This document shows positions 18,494 through 28,059 of a DNA stretch of 64,000 bases, in pieces. A program made the position numbers and the translations under genes. The notes under the pieces were generated by a model. That model was not told the origin of the DNA and ran no database searches. It saw nothing but the letters and a program-made list of their open reading frames with translations. The DNA comes from Oscillospiraceae bacterium (GTDB lineage Bacteria > Bacillota > Clostridia > Saccharofermentanales > Saccharofermentanaceae). Numbering within the stretch: the first letter of the stretch is position 1; every line of letters starts with the position of its first letter. The stretch is from NCBI GenBank assembly GCA_902788505.1, contig CADAKH010000014.1, positions 1-64,000 of the forward strand, given 5' to 3'.

Positions 18494-19418
18494 CCAAAGA
18501 CTTTCCGGGGAAAACTCTGGATACAAGATCCTGAGCCGCATTGTAGCCCATCTTCTTGACTCTGTAGTTGATAGCTGCAGCCTCAACGATTATCGCAAGG
18601 TTACGTCCGGGTCCTACCGGGATCGTAACTGAAGGAACCTGAATACCTAAGATGTCATATGTCTCTTCGGTAAGTCCCAGTCTGTCGTATGTCTTTTTCT
18701 CATCCCAAAGCTCGAGATTGATTACAAAGTCTATATTCTCCTGCGGCTTTACGGCAGATACACCGTAGAGCTCCTTAACGTCCAAGATACCGATGCCACG
18801 GATCTCAATAAGATGCTTAATGACATCAGGAGCGCGTCCGAGAAGTGTAGTCTCAGAGACTTTGCGGATCTCGATCTGGTCATCGGCAATAAGTCTGTGA
18901 CCTCTCTTAACGATCTCCAATGCGGTCTCTGATTTACCTACGCCGGATTCACCTAAGATAAGGATACCTTCACCGTTTACTTCGACCAGAACGCCGTGCA
19001 TAGATACACGGGGCGCGAGTTCCATCTTGAGGTATTTAACGAGCTCAGACGAGAAATCGGATGTAGCCTGCGATGTCCTTAATACCGGAGTCTGATACTT
19101 TCTTGCAGCATCCAGGATCTCCTTGTGGACCTTGTGATCGCGAGTAACGATCAGGGCAGGGATATTCTTTTCGAAAAGAGCTGATACAGACTTGGCTCTC
19201 TCTTCAGGAGAGAGATTATCCAGGTAAGCATGCTCCATGTTGCCGATCATCTGGATTCTGTCAGGACCGAAGTGATCGTAGTAACCTGCAAGCTGCAGAC
19301 CCGGACGGGTAACGTCCGCTACGCATATCCTTCTGGATTCGATGTCACCAGAATCGTATACAACCTCAAGGTTGTACGCTTTAACTATCTCTGACAGAAA
19401 AACGCTTGAAAAAGGCAT
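18486..19418 (-). CDS. hprK: HPr kinase/phosphorylase
   Basis: The 310-residue enzyme phosphorylates HPr at its regulatory serine and drives CcpA-type catabolite control in Firmicutes. The Walker A motif GESGVGKS is at 156-163, H141 precedes it, RGHRLIADDQIEI follows, and the second signature is IRGIGILDVKELYG. The N-terminal regulatory domain (about 1-130) is intact. It lies 28 bases downstream of the cellodextrin phosphorylase gene on the same strand, with a GGAGGG site before its start, so a carbon-control gene is probably read through from a cellodextrin gene. Confidence 0.97.
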   Translation of the reverse strand: MPFSSVFLSEIVKAYNLEVVYDSGDIESRRICVADVTRPGLQLAGYYDHFGPDRIQMIGNMEHAYLDNLSPEERAKSVSALFEKNIPALIVTRDHKVHKEILDAARKYQTPVLRTSQATSDFSSELVKYLKMELAPRVSMHGVLVEVNGEGILILGESGVGKSETALEIVKRGHRLIADDQIEIRKVSETTLLGRAPDVIKHLIEIRGIGILDVKELYGVSAVKPQENIDFVINLELWDEKKTYDRLGLTEETYDILGIQVPSVTIPVGPGRNLAIIVEAAAINYRVKKMGYNAAQDLVSRVFPGKSLDG

Positions 19419-19446
19419 TTAACTCCGGCCCTCCAAAATAATCAGA

Positions 19447-22434
19447 TCAGAATTCGATCTCAACCTCATGTGTCTTGCCATCTGTTGCTACAGGAAGCAG
19501 TGTGCCTTCGCATGCAGCACCGTCAAGTTTTACCTTGATTCCGTCCTGAGCACGGATAAAGCCCTCAGGCTTTGTGATATGAATATCGTAGGATGTACCG
19601 CAAACGGATACTTTAACATCAAGTCTCTTATCACTCTGTCTGAGAATAGGTTCAACTCTCAATCCTTCACTTGTAAACTCAATACCGAAGCACTGGAAAA
19701 GTGAAAGGAGAAGCCATGTTGATGTACCGGACAAAGTAGGTCCGATATTCTCACCTGTCTGGCTGTTGTTGTACTGTGTGCACCATCTGGGGTTACCACA
19801 TGTAACGAAAGGTGTAGCAAGTGTCTTGTAAGGTAAGATCTTGTCGATGATCCAGTAAGCTGTATCTGCAAGTCTTGAAGCAAGTGCCTCATCCTTAACT
19901 GTCTTTGCAGCGCCGAGCATAGCTGAGCATGCCATCATGTTCGCATGCTTGAATACGCCGCCGTTCTCACGGTCACCGGGATAATACAAAGCAACGTCGA
20001 TCTTTGGAGCGATCCTCGGATAGTCGACTGTTGAGCAGAGACGGAATCCGTAAGGTGTCTTAAGATACTTGTCGAGTGAATCGAGCATCGTGTTGATCTC
20101 TTCCTCGGAAGCAACTCCTGCAAGGAGCGACCATGAGAAGCTGTTGAGGAAGTATGTGCCGGGATGTCCTGCTTCGACTGCAAGGCCGTCACCCTGTGCA
20201 CCGAGATAAGAGATATCCGTTCTGTCTTTTCTGTTAAAGAGAACTCTGCAATAGAAATCTCCCTTCCAGCAGTGCTCACGGAGATTTGAAGCGAGCTTAT
20301 CAGAAAGTGCCTTCATGTCATCAGCTGCGGAATCACCGATCTTTCTGAACATTGTCTCGGCAGCATCCAGAGCGACCTTCAAAAGGAATCCGTTCATTAC
20401 TGACTCGGAGAACTCTGAATCGTAAGGAACCTCACCGTATGCTTTGCCGTTTGCTGCGATCTGCTCCTTATATTCTGCAACCTTATCCTTACCGGAAATA
20501 CAATCAGGATCGACTCTCAGACAGTCGTTCCAGTCAGCGCGGTCGATAAGCGGAATACCGTGCTTACCAAGTGAGATCCTGCCGCTGTACATAAGGATAG
20601 CCTTGATCGTATCCTTGAGCTTACGCTTAACGCCTGCATCGGTCTTCTTGACCTTTGTGCCTGCCATAACGAACTCTTCTTCAAGGAATGCGTAATCGTC
20701 TGTAAGGCCGAGATATCTGTCCAAAGCCTGGAGAAGCCAGAGTCCGTCGTCTGACCACCAGCCCGGCTCTTTACCTATCCAGTAGAAGTTGTGGTTTGTG
20801 TAACCGTCTTCGTAAACATTCTCAATCCAGCCCGCAAGCATTTCCTTAACGAAGTCAGTTCTTCCCATACCTGCGAAATAGTACATGGATGCGAAGATAT
20901 CCTGGATCTCTCTGAATCCGATCTCACGGTAACCCTTCTGTGTCCAGTCGAGAGATCTTGATACGAATGTCTGATAGAAGACCTGGAACGGGAGGTTGTT
21001 GTTAACATAAGCCTCGAAGTTCTTGTCGTCGTGGGAGATCTTCATGTAGTTGGAATACTTGCCTGCAAAGTCGATTACATCCTGAAGATCCTTAGCAAGG
21101 TTAGCAGGATCCTTTATGTACTCTGCAACTGCTTCAACTTCTTCAGCAGGTGTCTGGTCGATTACGAACTTGTCGTTTACGCAGTCGGAAGAAAGGCATG
21201 TGATGTTATCAACTCTTACAGAACCGTTTGCCTTGATCGTAAAAGGTGTGGATGTAGCGAAGAATCCGGGGCCCTTTCTGGAAGGTCTTGAAGCCAGAGG
21301 ATAGATGAACTCAGGCTTTTCGAGGCTTCCGGAACCTACGAAATCTGCATATCTGCATGCATACTGGTCTGCGAAAACATCACCGTCAGCACTGTGAACG
21401 ACTGTCTCGTTGAATCTGATGTCGCCCTTTGTGCCGTTGGGGTTGGGATCTGCGCTTACCGCACGGATCTCGTTATTCTCGTTGAAGAATACCTGTGACT
21501 CGCCAACGACTGTCGTGAAGATAACGTCCTCGGAAAGAGCGTGTGTCTGCTTCGTACCGAACATGCCCGTGCATACGACTCTGAGGTCTCTGTCAGCAGA
21601 TGTCGTATTCTCAATGTCGATAAGCTGTGCTTCACAAGCTACGGGGAGGCCTTCTCTCTGGGGAACGATGAAGATCGTTCTCTTGATCTTGAGGCCGCAC
21701 TCGAGCTCATAGCTTATGACGGTCCTGTTCTGTGAGTGAACAGTCTGAACCTTCTTAAGACCGTCTGCAATCGCCTTGCCTGACCAGAAGATCTGCTTGC
21801 CGTTCTCTACGATGTAGAACTGTCGGTTAGCCGGGAATCCGTTTTCTTCAGGGAGATAATCCCATCTTGTCGCGAGGACCTGTGTATCGGCATGAGATCT
21901 GAATGAACCGCCGCCCAGACTGTCTACGGCACTCTTCGGAGTTGACTGAAGAGGATGTACAAAGCCGATGCGGTTGCCGATGAGCATATTCGTATAGTAG
22001 TGGGGTCCGGGTGAAGGTGTGGAAGGATCGAAGATAAGCTCGCCCTTGTCATTAAGCTCTCCGCCCCATGTCTCTGTGCTGCTGATGAGTTCAGCGCATC
22101 TTGCAATGACTGCACCGTCAAAACCTGCATCTGCAACGGTTCCGCCCTTCTCCGTCAATGCCTTGAGTCCGCCATCACTCTTTATGAGAAGGATGCTTGA
22201 ACCTTCATTGACTGTCTTTGTGAACTGCTCGAAAACAGCGTCGTCCGAAGCAAGAATGTTAACTGCCATGCTGTCGAATCCCAAGCCTGAGATACCGAGA
22301 ACGACGGGCTCTTTGCCAAAACGCACATACTGTGCAGAGATTCCGCCCTTTGTGTTGTCATCTCCGAATTTTTTTATAAGGAGCTCTTTTGCAGGACATC
22401 TTTCGCCTCTGGCTTTTTCAGCGATATAACCCAT
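19447..22434 (-). CDS. cellodextrin phosphorylase, GH94
   Basis: The 995-residue protein is a GH94 inverting phosphorylase that cuts cellodextrins with phosphate to glucose 1-phosphate. The length and an extended N-terminus (before PGPHYYTNMLIGNRIGF at about 165) fit cellodextrin rather than cellobiose phosphorylases, and GSFRSHADTQVLATRWD and EENGFPANRQFY match the Clostridium thermocellum-type enzyme as I remember it. The general-acid aspartate lies in RADWNDC, and CGNPRWCTQYNNSQTGENIG is near the end. No signal peptide, so it is cytosolic. A GGAGGATCATT site precedes the ATG. Chain-length preference is inferred. Confidence 0.85.
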   Translation of the reverse strand: MGYIAEKARGERCPAKELLIKKFGDDNTKGGISAQYVRFGKEPVVLGISGLGFDSMAVNILASDDAVFEQFTKTVNEGSSILLIKSDGGLKALTEKGGTVADAGFDGAVIARCAELISSTETWGGELNDKGELIFDPSTPSPGPHYYTNMLIGNRIGFVHPLQSTPKSAVDSLGGGSFRSHADTQVLATRWDYLPEENGFPANRQFYIVENGKQIFWSGKAIADGLKKVQTVHSQNRTVISYELECGLKIKRTIFIVPQREGLPVACEAQLIDIENTTSADRDLRVVCTGMFGTKQTHALSEDVIFTTVVGESQVFFNENNEIRAVSADPNPNGTKGDIRFNETVVHSADGDVFADQYACRYADFVGSGSLEKPEFIYPLASRPSRKGPGFFATSTPFTIKANGSVRVDNITCLSSDCVNDKFVIDQTPAEEVEAVAEYIKDPANLAKDLQDVIDFAGKYSNYMKISHDDKNFEAYVNNNLPFQVFYQTFVSRSLDWTQKGYREIGFREIQDIFASMYYFAGMGRTDFVKEMLAGWIENVYEDGYTNHNFYWIGKEPGWWSDDGLWLLQALDRYLGLTDDYAFLEEEFVMAGTKVKKTDAGVKRKLKDTIKAILMYSGRISLGKHGIPLIDRADWNDCLRVDPDCISGKDKVAEYKEQIAANGKAYGEVPYDSEFSESVMNGFLLKVALDAAETMFRKIGDSAADDMKALSDKLASNLREHCWKGDFYCRVLFNRKDRTDISYLGAQGDGLAVEAGHPGTYFLNSFSWSLLAGVASEEEINTMLDSLDKYLKTPYGFRLCSTVDYPRIAPKIDVALYYPGDRENGGVFKHANMMACSAMLGAAKTVKDEALASRLADTAYWIIDKILPYKTLATPFVTCGNPRWCTQYNNSQTGENIGPTLSGTSTWLLLSLFQCFGIEFTSEGLRVEPILRQSDKRLDVKVSVCGTSYDIHITKPEGFIRAQDGIKVKLDGAACEGTLLPVATDGKTHEVEIEF

Positions 22435-22474
22435 AATGATCCTCCGCGGATTAAATTTATAATTGCCTTATTTC

Positions 22475-22514
22475 AGCAAGTAACCCCACGGTCAAAAAAC
22501 TGCGGGGTCTTGCT
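22475..22514 (-). other. hairpin between the two GH94 genes
   Basis: AGCAAG (22475-22480) pairs with CTTGCT (22509-22514), and inside it CCCCAC (22484-22489) pairs with GCGGGG (22502-22507) using one G-U pair. On the minus strand, the coding direction, no U-tract follows. It may be an mRNA-stability or processing element between the cellobiose and cellodextrin phosphorylase genes, or an inefficient terminator. Confidence 0.5.
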
Positions 22515-22553
22515 TTTGTTATTGACTTAAAATTCAGGCTTTAAATCCTGTAA

Positions 22554-25043
22554 TCAGCCAAGAACTACCTCGACTTTATGAGTCTTGCCGTCGCCTGCAA
22601 CCGGAACGATGCAGCCGTCGATCTCATTTCCGTCTACTGTGAGTTTCTTGACGCCCTTGCATACGTGATCAGGGTTCTTTATCTCGATCTCGTATACGTC
22701 GCCTCTGAACTTACGCTCTACCTTGAAGCCGTCCCAGGCTGAAGGAATGGAAGGATCAACTCTCAGACCGTCAAACTCAGGCTTAACGCCGAGGATGTAC
22801 TGTGAGATCGCAACCATGTTCCATGCTGCGGTACCTGTGAGCCAGGAGTTCTTGCCCTGACCGAAGTTCTTGGCATCCTTACCGCCGATCATCTGACCGT
22901 AAACGTAAGGTTCTGTCTTATGGATATCAGATGTCTCTTCTGTGAAAGCAGGAGCGATCTTTGAGTAATACTCGAAAGCCTTTTCGCCTCTGCCGACATA
23001 AGCCTCAGCACAGATGATCCATGCGTTGTTGTGTGTGAAGATACCTGCGTTCTCCTTATATCCGGCCGGATATGTTGAGATCTCACCGTACTGGATATAG
23101 TACTTTGTGAATGCAGGATTGTTGAGAACGAGACCATACTCGCAGTTGAGATACTTGTCGATTGAATTGAGAGTCTTGATGTCAGCTCCCTCTTCCTTAC
23201 CGATCTCGGACATAACTGCGAAGCCCTGGGGTTCGATGAAGATCTTACCCTCTTCGCACTCGTGAGAACCCATCTTCTCGCCGTTTGCGTCGTATGCTCT
23301 TAAGAACCACTCGCCGTCGAATGCGGATTCCATTGTGTTCTTCTTCATCTTGTCGATCTCAGCCTGAGCCTTTGCAGCCTCATCAGCCTTTCCGAGATGC
23401 TCAAGGATGCCTACGTAAGCAGGACCTGTGTATGTGAAGAGAGCTGCAACGAATACGGACTCAGCGATCTTGGAGTAGCCGCCCTCTGCCTTGAACTTGG
23501 GATTTGTGTATGTCTGGAATGATTCACCGGGTGTGTCGGAGAAGCATGACAGGTTGATACAGTCGTTCCAGTCAGCACGCATTGCAAGAGGCAGTCCGTG
23601 AGGTCCTAAGTTGTTTACGATGTGATAGAAGGAAACATTCAAATGCTCGAGCATTGTGTGCTTGCCTTCCGGATCGTCATCGAAAGGAACATTTGCATCG
23701 AGGATGCCCCAGTCACCTGTCTCCTTGATATAAGCAGCAACGGACATGATCATCCAGAGCGGATCATCGGAGAAGTCGCCGCCGATGTCAGCGTTACCCT
23801 TCTTGGTAAGAGGCTGATACTGGTGATAGCATCCGCCGTCGGAAAGCTGTGTTGAAGCGATGTCGATGAGTCTTTCTCTTGCACGCTCGGGGATCTGGTG
23901 AACAAATCCGAGGATATCCTGGTTGGAATCTCTGAAGCCCATACCACGGCCGATACCGGACTCGAAGTAAGAAGCTGAACGTGAAAGGTTGAATGTAACC
24001 ATGCACTGATACTGGTTCCAGATGTTGACCATACGGTTAACCTTGTCATCAGGTGTATCAACCTTATAGATGCTGAGGAGATTCTCCCATGTTGTGCGGA
24101 GCTCTTCGAGTCCCTTGGCAACCTTCTCGGGAGTATTGTACTTATCGATCATTGCATAAGCCTTCTCCTTGTTGAGGACCCATGCCTCTCTTGTAAGGAG
24201 GTTAGCAGGCTTTTCACTTGCGAACTTCTTATCCTGAGGGTTCTCAGCGTAGCCGAGAATATAGATCAGTGTCTTGCTCTCACCGGGTGCAAGAGTGATC
24301 TTCTTGTAATGTGAAGCGATAGGAGACCAGCCGTCTGCGAAGGAATTGGAAGCCTTGCCTGCCTTGACTGTCTCAGGGTTGTCCCAACCGTTGTAGATGC
24401 TTCCGAGGAAAGCATCACGGTCTGTATCGTAACCGTCGATCTCGTCATTTACTGTATAGAAAGCGTAGTGGTTACGTCTGTCTCTGTATTCTGTTACGTG
24501 ATAGATTGTTGAACCTTCGATCTCAACACGGCCTGTAGAGAAGTTTCTCTGGAAGTTTGTGCAGTCATCCTGTGCATCCCAGAGACACCATTCAGCCATT
24601 GAGAAAATGGAAAATTCCTTAGCGGAAGATCCTTCGTTTGTAAGTACTACCTGCTGTACTTCTCCGTCGTAGTTCTGGGGAACGAAGAATGTAACTTCAG
24701 CCTTGAGGCCGTCCTTCTTACCCTTGATGATGGTATAACCCATACCGTGACGGCATTCATACTCATCGAGTTCTGTCTTAACCGGAGACCAGCCCGGATT
24801 CCATACTGTGCCGTTGTCATTGATATAGAAGTAACGGCCACCCATATCCAGAGGTACGTTATTGTAACGGTAACGTGTGATTCTTCTGAGCCTTGCGTCC
24901 ATATAAAAACTATAGCCGCCTGCTGTGTTGGAGATCAGGGAGAAAAAGCCCTGATTGCCCAGATAGTTGATCCAGGGATAAGGTGTTTTAGGTGTGTTGA
25001 TGACGTATTCTTTTCTTGAGTCGTCGAAATACCCGAATTTCAT
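22554..25043 (-). CDS. cellobiose phosphorylase, GH94
   Basis: The 829-residue cytosolic enzyme splits cellobiose with phosphate to glucose 1-phosphate and glucose, saving one ATP. It has the standard start [15 protein letters not shown] followed by [13 protein letters not shown], the [13 protein letters not shown] stretch, the general acid in [12 protein letters not shown], and the C-terminal [16 protein letters not shown]. Length and motifs match the true cellobiose phosphorylases closely. It lies 119 bases upstream of the longer GH94 gene in the same direction, forming a cellodextrin-to-glucose-1-phosphate unit. Confidence 0.93.
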   Translation of the reverse strand: MKFGYFDDSRKEYVINTPKTPYPWINYLGNQGFFSLISNTAGGYSFYMDARLRRITRYRYNNVPLDMGGRYFYINDNGTVWNPGWSPVKTELDEYECRHGMGYTIIKGKKDGLKAEVTFFVPQNYDGEVQQVVLTNEGSSAKEFSIFSMAEWCLWDAQDDCTNFQRNFSTGRVEIEGSTIYHVTEYRDRRNHYAFYTVNDEIDGYDTDRDAFLGSIYNGWDNPETVKAGKASNSFADGWSPIASHYKKITLAPGESKTLIYILGYAENPQDKKFASEKPANLLTREAWVLNKEKAYAMIDKYNTPEKVAKGLEELRTTWENLLSIYKVDTPDDKVNRMVNIWNQYQCMVTFNLSRSASYFESGIGRGMGFRDSNQDILGFVHQIPERARERLIDIASTQLSDGGCYHQYQPLTKKGNADIGGDFSDDPLWMIMSVAAYIKETGDWGILDANVPFDDDPEGKHTMLEHLNVSFYHIVNNLGPHGLPLAMRADWNDCINLSCFSDTPGESFQTYTNPKFKAEGGYSKIAESVFVAALFTYTGPAYVGILEHLGKADEAAKAQAEIDKMKKNTMESAFDGEWFLRAYDANGEKMGSHECEEGKIFIEPQGFAVMSEIGKEEGADIKTLNSIDKYLNCEYGLVLNNPAFTKYYIQYGEISTYPAGYKENAGIFTHNNAWIICAEAYVGRGEKAFEYYSKIAPAFTEETSDIHKTEPYVYGQMIGGKDAKNFGQGKNSWLTGTAAWNMVAISQYILGVKPEFDGLRVDPSIPSAWDGFKVERKFRGDVYEIEIKNPDHVCKGVKKLTVDGNEIDGCIVPVAGDGKTHKVEVVLG

Positions 25044-25280
25044 AATGCTAGCCTCCGCATTTTTATTAATAAAGACCTAACCATTCTACACTATCCGAAA
25101 CAGGTTTTGAACAAAGCAAATATAAATATTCTATGTCTTATGTCACATTTTCTTCCATGTTTGATCTTTTGCTCCGAAACGCTTAAAACTACCAAAATGA
25201 CAGGTTGTTCCGGTTTCTAAAAGAAGGAACCTGCCAAAACACGATTTCGTTTTTCAGCAGATGTTATTTGACTGTTACCA
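25044..25280. other. intergenic region upstream of the cellobiose phosphorylase gene
   Basis: No gene is seen. On the minus strand TTCAAA and TAGAAT, 17 bases apart (about 25088-25116), form a weak promoter candidate for the phosphorylase unit, with a GGAGGC site before the ATG. Farther upstream an imperfect inverted repeat (CAGGTT...GGAACCTG, about 25200-25237) could bind a regulator. I looked for a CcpA cre site and found none that matches well. Confidence 0.4.
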
Positions 25281-25319
25281 ACAAAAAAGAGATTGTCTCA
25301 ACAATTGAGACAATCTCTT
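25281..25319 (-). terminator. strong intrinsic terminator after the solute-binding lipoprotein gene
   Basis: A perfect 15-bp inverted repeat (25287-25301 with 25305-25319) with a 3-base loop is followed on the minus strand by a run of Ts. It begins 22 bases after the stop at 25341. Confidence 0.92.
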
Positions 25320-25340
25320 GTAAATCATTTCAGTTACGGC

Positions 25341-26747
25341 TTACTGTTCAGCCAAGCCTTCCTCAACAAGTTGTTCCTTGAAAGCTTCGACAGCCTCATC
25401 GACCGACTCGAAAGAATCTTCGAGATATGCTCCGACTACTGCTTTGTAAGCATTGCTGTACTCATCTTCATCCACAATCACATAGGAAGCATCCGCATTC
25501 ATTGCGCTGTTAAGGAGTACAGGATAAGGATTCTGACCGCCAAGCCACTCGAAAGCGAACTTGTCGTCAGCTGATGCCTGTGTCATGAGCTTAACGCTGT
25601 TGACGAAATCACCTTTGTTTACCATATCCTTGAGGTTGTCCTCATTGATGCAGACTGCTCTGATGATGTCTGCGGAAGTTGCCTTCTTATCACAGTACTT
25701 CGAAGCCATTACCCATGAACCGCCGCTATAGTAGCTGACCGGAGCAGTAGTTACTCCCCAGTCACCTGAAGTGGGGTTAACGGATGAGCCCTCACCCGGA
25801 TTAAGAGCAAGCTGATACTTTGCAAACTGGTAAGACCCCCAATAAGAAACTACTGTCTTATCAGACATTCTCTCTGACCAGGATTCAGACCATCTCTCAT
25901 CGTTAAAAGTAAGTTCATCGGTATAGAGAGTCTTGGCGAAATCGAAAAGTCCCTCAATATTGGGATCGATATTGACTGTGCCGTCCATGATCCAGCCGCT
26001 GTTCCTGTCCGTAAGGAAAGCATCAAATATTTCCGTGCTGCCTGAAATAAGCTTTACGGAACCTTCGGATGCTTCGTTCACTTTTCTTGAAGATGCAAGG
26101 ACAGCATCCCAAGTTGCAAAAGAAGCTGCGAGTTCACTGGGATCGGATGTTCCGAGATACTGCTCTGCAAGAGATCTCTGATAGAAAACGGCACATGGAT
26201 AAGCATTCCAGGCAAGTCCCTTTACGACACTGTCATCGTCACTTGCAAATCTCAGAGTGTAATCGAACATATCAGTGCACTCGGCATAATCAATACCAAG
26301 ATCATTGATAGCGATAGTGTTATCAGATGCCAGGTATTTTCTTGCATATGCGGCATCGCAGGTGAAAATATCCGGAGCATCGTTACCGTCAGAAAGCACG
26401 GCATCCAGCTTCTTCTGATATTCGGCACTGTCAGTTACTTCAATGAAATCGTAATCATTGGAAGTTACGCCTGCATACTTCTCGGCAAGTCCTACAAACT
26501 CGGAATTATAACCGTAGATCATTATCTTGCCGTCGTCTTCATCAGTAACATCAGCAACCGATAATTCCTTATACCCCTCAAGATCAATGACCGGTTCTTC
26601 AGTCTCTGAAGATTGGGGCTCTGTCTGCGAAGTCTCTGATGACTCAGGCACGGATGTTGTGCCCGGTACAGGCTGATCGCAGGAAGTTACGGCACCGATT
26701 ACCATTACTGATGACAGCAAAAGAGCAATCAGTTTTCTTTTTTCCAT
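25341..26747 (-). CDS. extracellular solute-binding lipoprotein, sugar ABC type
   Basis: The 468-residue protein has a lipoprotein signal peptide with lipobox V-T-S-C (C23), a Ser/Thr/Glu linker (about 30-52) and a family 1 solute-binding fold (YGYNSEFVGLAEKY, APDIFTCDAAYARKYL, GDWGVTTAPV, SYYSGGSWVMASKYC). No permease or ATPase adjoins it, so it would work with transporter parts encoded elsewhere. Position next to the GH94 genes suggests a cello-oligosaccharide ligand, but this is inference from neighbourhood only. It has its own promoter and a strong terminator. Confidence 0.82.
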   Translation of the reverse strand: MEKRKLIALLLSSVMVIGAVTSCDQPVPGTTSVPESSETSQTEPQSSETEEPVIDLEGYKELSVADVTDEDDGKIMIYGYNSEFVGLAEKYAGVTSNDYDFIEVTDSAEYQKKLDAVLSDGNDAPDIFTCDAAYARKYLASDNTIAINDLGIDYAECTDMFDYTLRFASDDDSVVKGLAWNAYPCAVFYQRSLAEQYLGTSDPSELAASFATWDAVLASSRKVNEASEGSVKLISGSTEIFDAFLTDRNSGWIMDGTVNIDPNIEGLFDFAKTLYTDELTFNDERWSESWSERMSDKTVVSYWGSYQFAKYQLALNPGEGSSVNPTSGDWGVTTAPVSYYSGGSWVMASKYCDKKATSADIIRAVCINEDNLKDMVNKGDFVNSVKLMTQASADDKFAFEWLGGQNPYPVLLNSAMNADASYVIVDEDEYSNAYKAVVGAYLEDSFESVDEAVEAFKEQLVEEGLAEQ

Positions 26748-26779
26748 CTTATTATCCTCACATGTACTATATAGTTACA

Positions 26780-26839
26780 TTTGAGCATTTTATATCACAT
26801 CACATAGAACTTCAATCTCGTTTTATGCAAATGCTCAAA
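26780..26839 (-). promoter_or_regulatory. promoter flanked by an 11-bp inverted repeat
   Basis: On the minus strand TTGAAG (26810-26815) and TAAAAT (26787-26792) are 17 bases apart, about 40 bases before the lipoprotein start. A perfect inverted repeat frames the promoter: TTTGAGCATTT at 26780-26790, overlapping the -10, and AAATGCTCAAA at 26829-26839, upstream of the -35. This is the arrangement expected of paired operator sites. Confidence 0.6.
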
Positions 26840-26881
26840 AACAGTCAGTGAGGTTTATGCAATACGAATAAAAGTTTTTAC

Positions 26882-27973
26882 TCAGGCAAAGAAGACTGAT
26901 GTTCCGTAACGGTTGAAGAATTCAGCATAAGAATCAATCTCGACATCAGCTTCATAGATAATGCCGTCCTTTGCAATACCGATAACAGTTACCATATGAA
27001 CGCCCTCTGTCTCTGATGCCGTAGGAGCAATATAGATAACCTCGAAATCAGCAGCCTTGGGCAGATCGTCTTCGTTGATCGTCTCAACAACTGTAGTTTC
27101 TGTAGTAGTTACAGGTGCTGTGGTTGTTGTAACTGCAGCAGGGGTAGGTGTGGGAGTTGCTGTTACCTGGGGCTGAACTGTCTCCAGTGCCTTCGCCTTG
27201 ATGGCATCAGCAAGAGCTGCCTTGCACGCTCTCTCCAAACCGTCTGTATCAGTAACGACTGAATTCAATGTGATGTAATGACCTGTCAGCATATCGAAAG
27301 TTGCAAAATCAACTGTTCTGTCCATCTTATCGCCGACAGTTACAGCATAGATCATCAATACGGAAAGAGCACGTCCGTTTGTAACATATTCGAAGTTTAC
27401 ATATACACTGCCAGTATTCTCGATCACGCCGTTTGTCATGTATTCGGCCTTGAGCTGGGCAACCAAATTCTGATAAGCACCTTCTGCCTGCGCATAGAAT
27501 CCGTCAACTATAAGGTTAATTGCATCTCTTGCGGTCTCGTTGTCCGCATCTGTAATAACCAGTCTGTTTCCGGTGAACACGGCAAATTCAGCAGTGTCAT
27601 CATCGGAATGTGCGCTCTCTTCGAACTCTTCAACAGTTACTTTGAAACTGTCAGTAAGATCAATCTCGGTATAATCAGAGAAATCAACACGCTGCGGAAG
27701 CGGTGTGGGAGAAGGAGTTGAAGTGGGAGTCGGAGCAGCAGTTGTCTCTGCCGTGGACTCTTCTGTTACTGTGGTGGTCTCATCAGGATCCGTCTCACCT
27801 GTGGTTTCGGTTGCAGTTGTTTCCTGAACAGCTGTGGTCTGGAAAGCACCTCCGAGATCACTTATTCCCTGACCTAACTGGTCTGTATTTACTGAACATG
27901 CGGCAAGAAGTGTTGTTGCCATTCCTGCCGAAAGCAATAAAGCTACGAGTTTGTTACCTTCAAGCTTCTTCAT
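26882..27973 (-). CDS. secreted lipoprotein with DUF3298-like domain and Thr/Pro linkers
   Basis: The 363-residue protein starts at the ATG at 27973, preceded by GGAGG; the open frame extends further upstream without a ribosome binding site. A lipobox L-A-A-C (C26) follows the signal peptide. Thr/Glu- and Thr/Pro-rich low-complexity linkers (about 48-95 and 265-300) surround a central domain whose sequence (YVNFEYVTNGRALSVLMIYAV, DMLTGHYITLNSVV) resembles DUF3298/RsiV-type extracellular domains. The C-terminal piece (ADFEVIYIAP to the end) is beta-rich. The role is unknown; envelope sensing or scaffold functions are possible. Confidence 0.7.
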   Translation of the reverse strand: MKKLEGNKLVALLLSAGMATTLLAACSVNTDQLGQGISDLGGAFQTTAVQETTATETTGETDPDETTTVTEESTAETTAAPTPTSTPSPTPLPQRVDFSDYTEIDLTDSFKVTVEEFEESAHSDDDTAEFAVFTGNRLVITDADNETARDAINLIVDGFYAQAEGAYQNLVAQLKAEYMTNGVIENTGSVYVNFEYVTNGRALSVLMIYAVTVGDKMDRTVDFATFDMLTGHYITLNSVVTDTDGLERACKAALADAIKAKALETVQPQVTATPTPTPAAVTTTTAPVTTTETTVVETINEDDLPKAADFEVIYIAPTASETEGVHMVTVIGIAKDGIIYEADVEIDSYAEFFNRYGTSVFFA

Positions 27974-28059
27974 TATTCTTACCTCCAAAAAAAATCTAAT
28001 CCTTATATATGACGGCGGCTTAAGACCGCATATAATCATTATATCTCAAATTGCACTTA

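Noticed and set aside
19659..24841. Many Ser/Arg/Thr-rich frames inside the two GH94 genes
   Set aside because: All are shadows in other frames of two long genes with strong family motifs.
25044..25280. Possible catabolite (cre) operator upstream of the phosphorylase genes
   Set aside because: Expected because hprK is present, but no stretch matches the cre consensus well enough.
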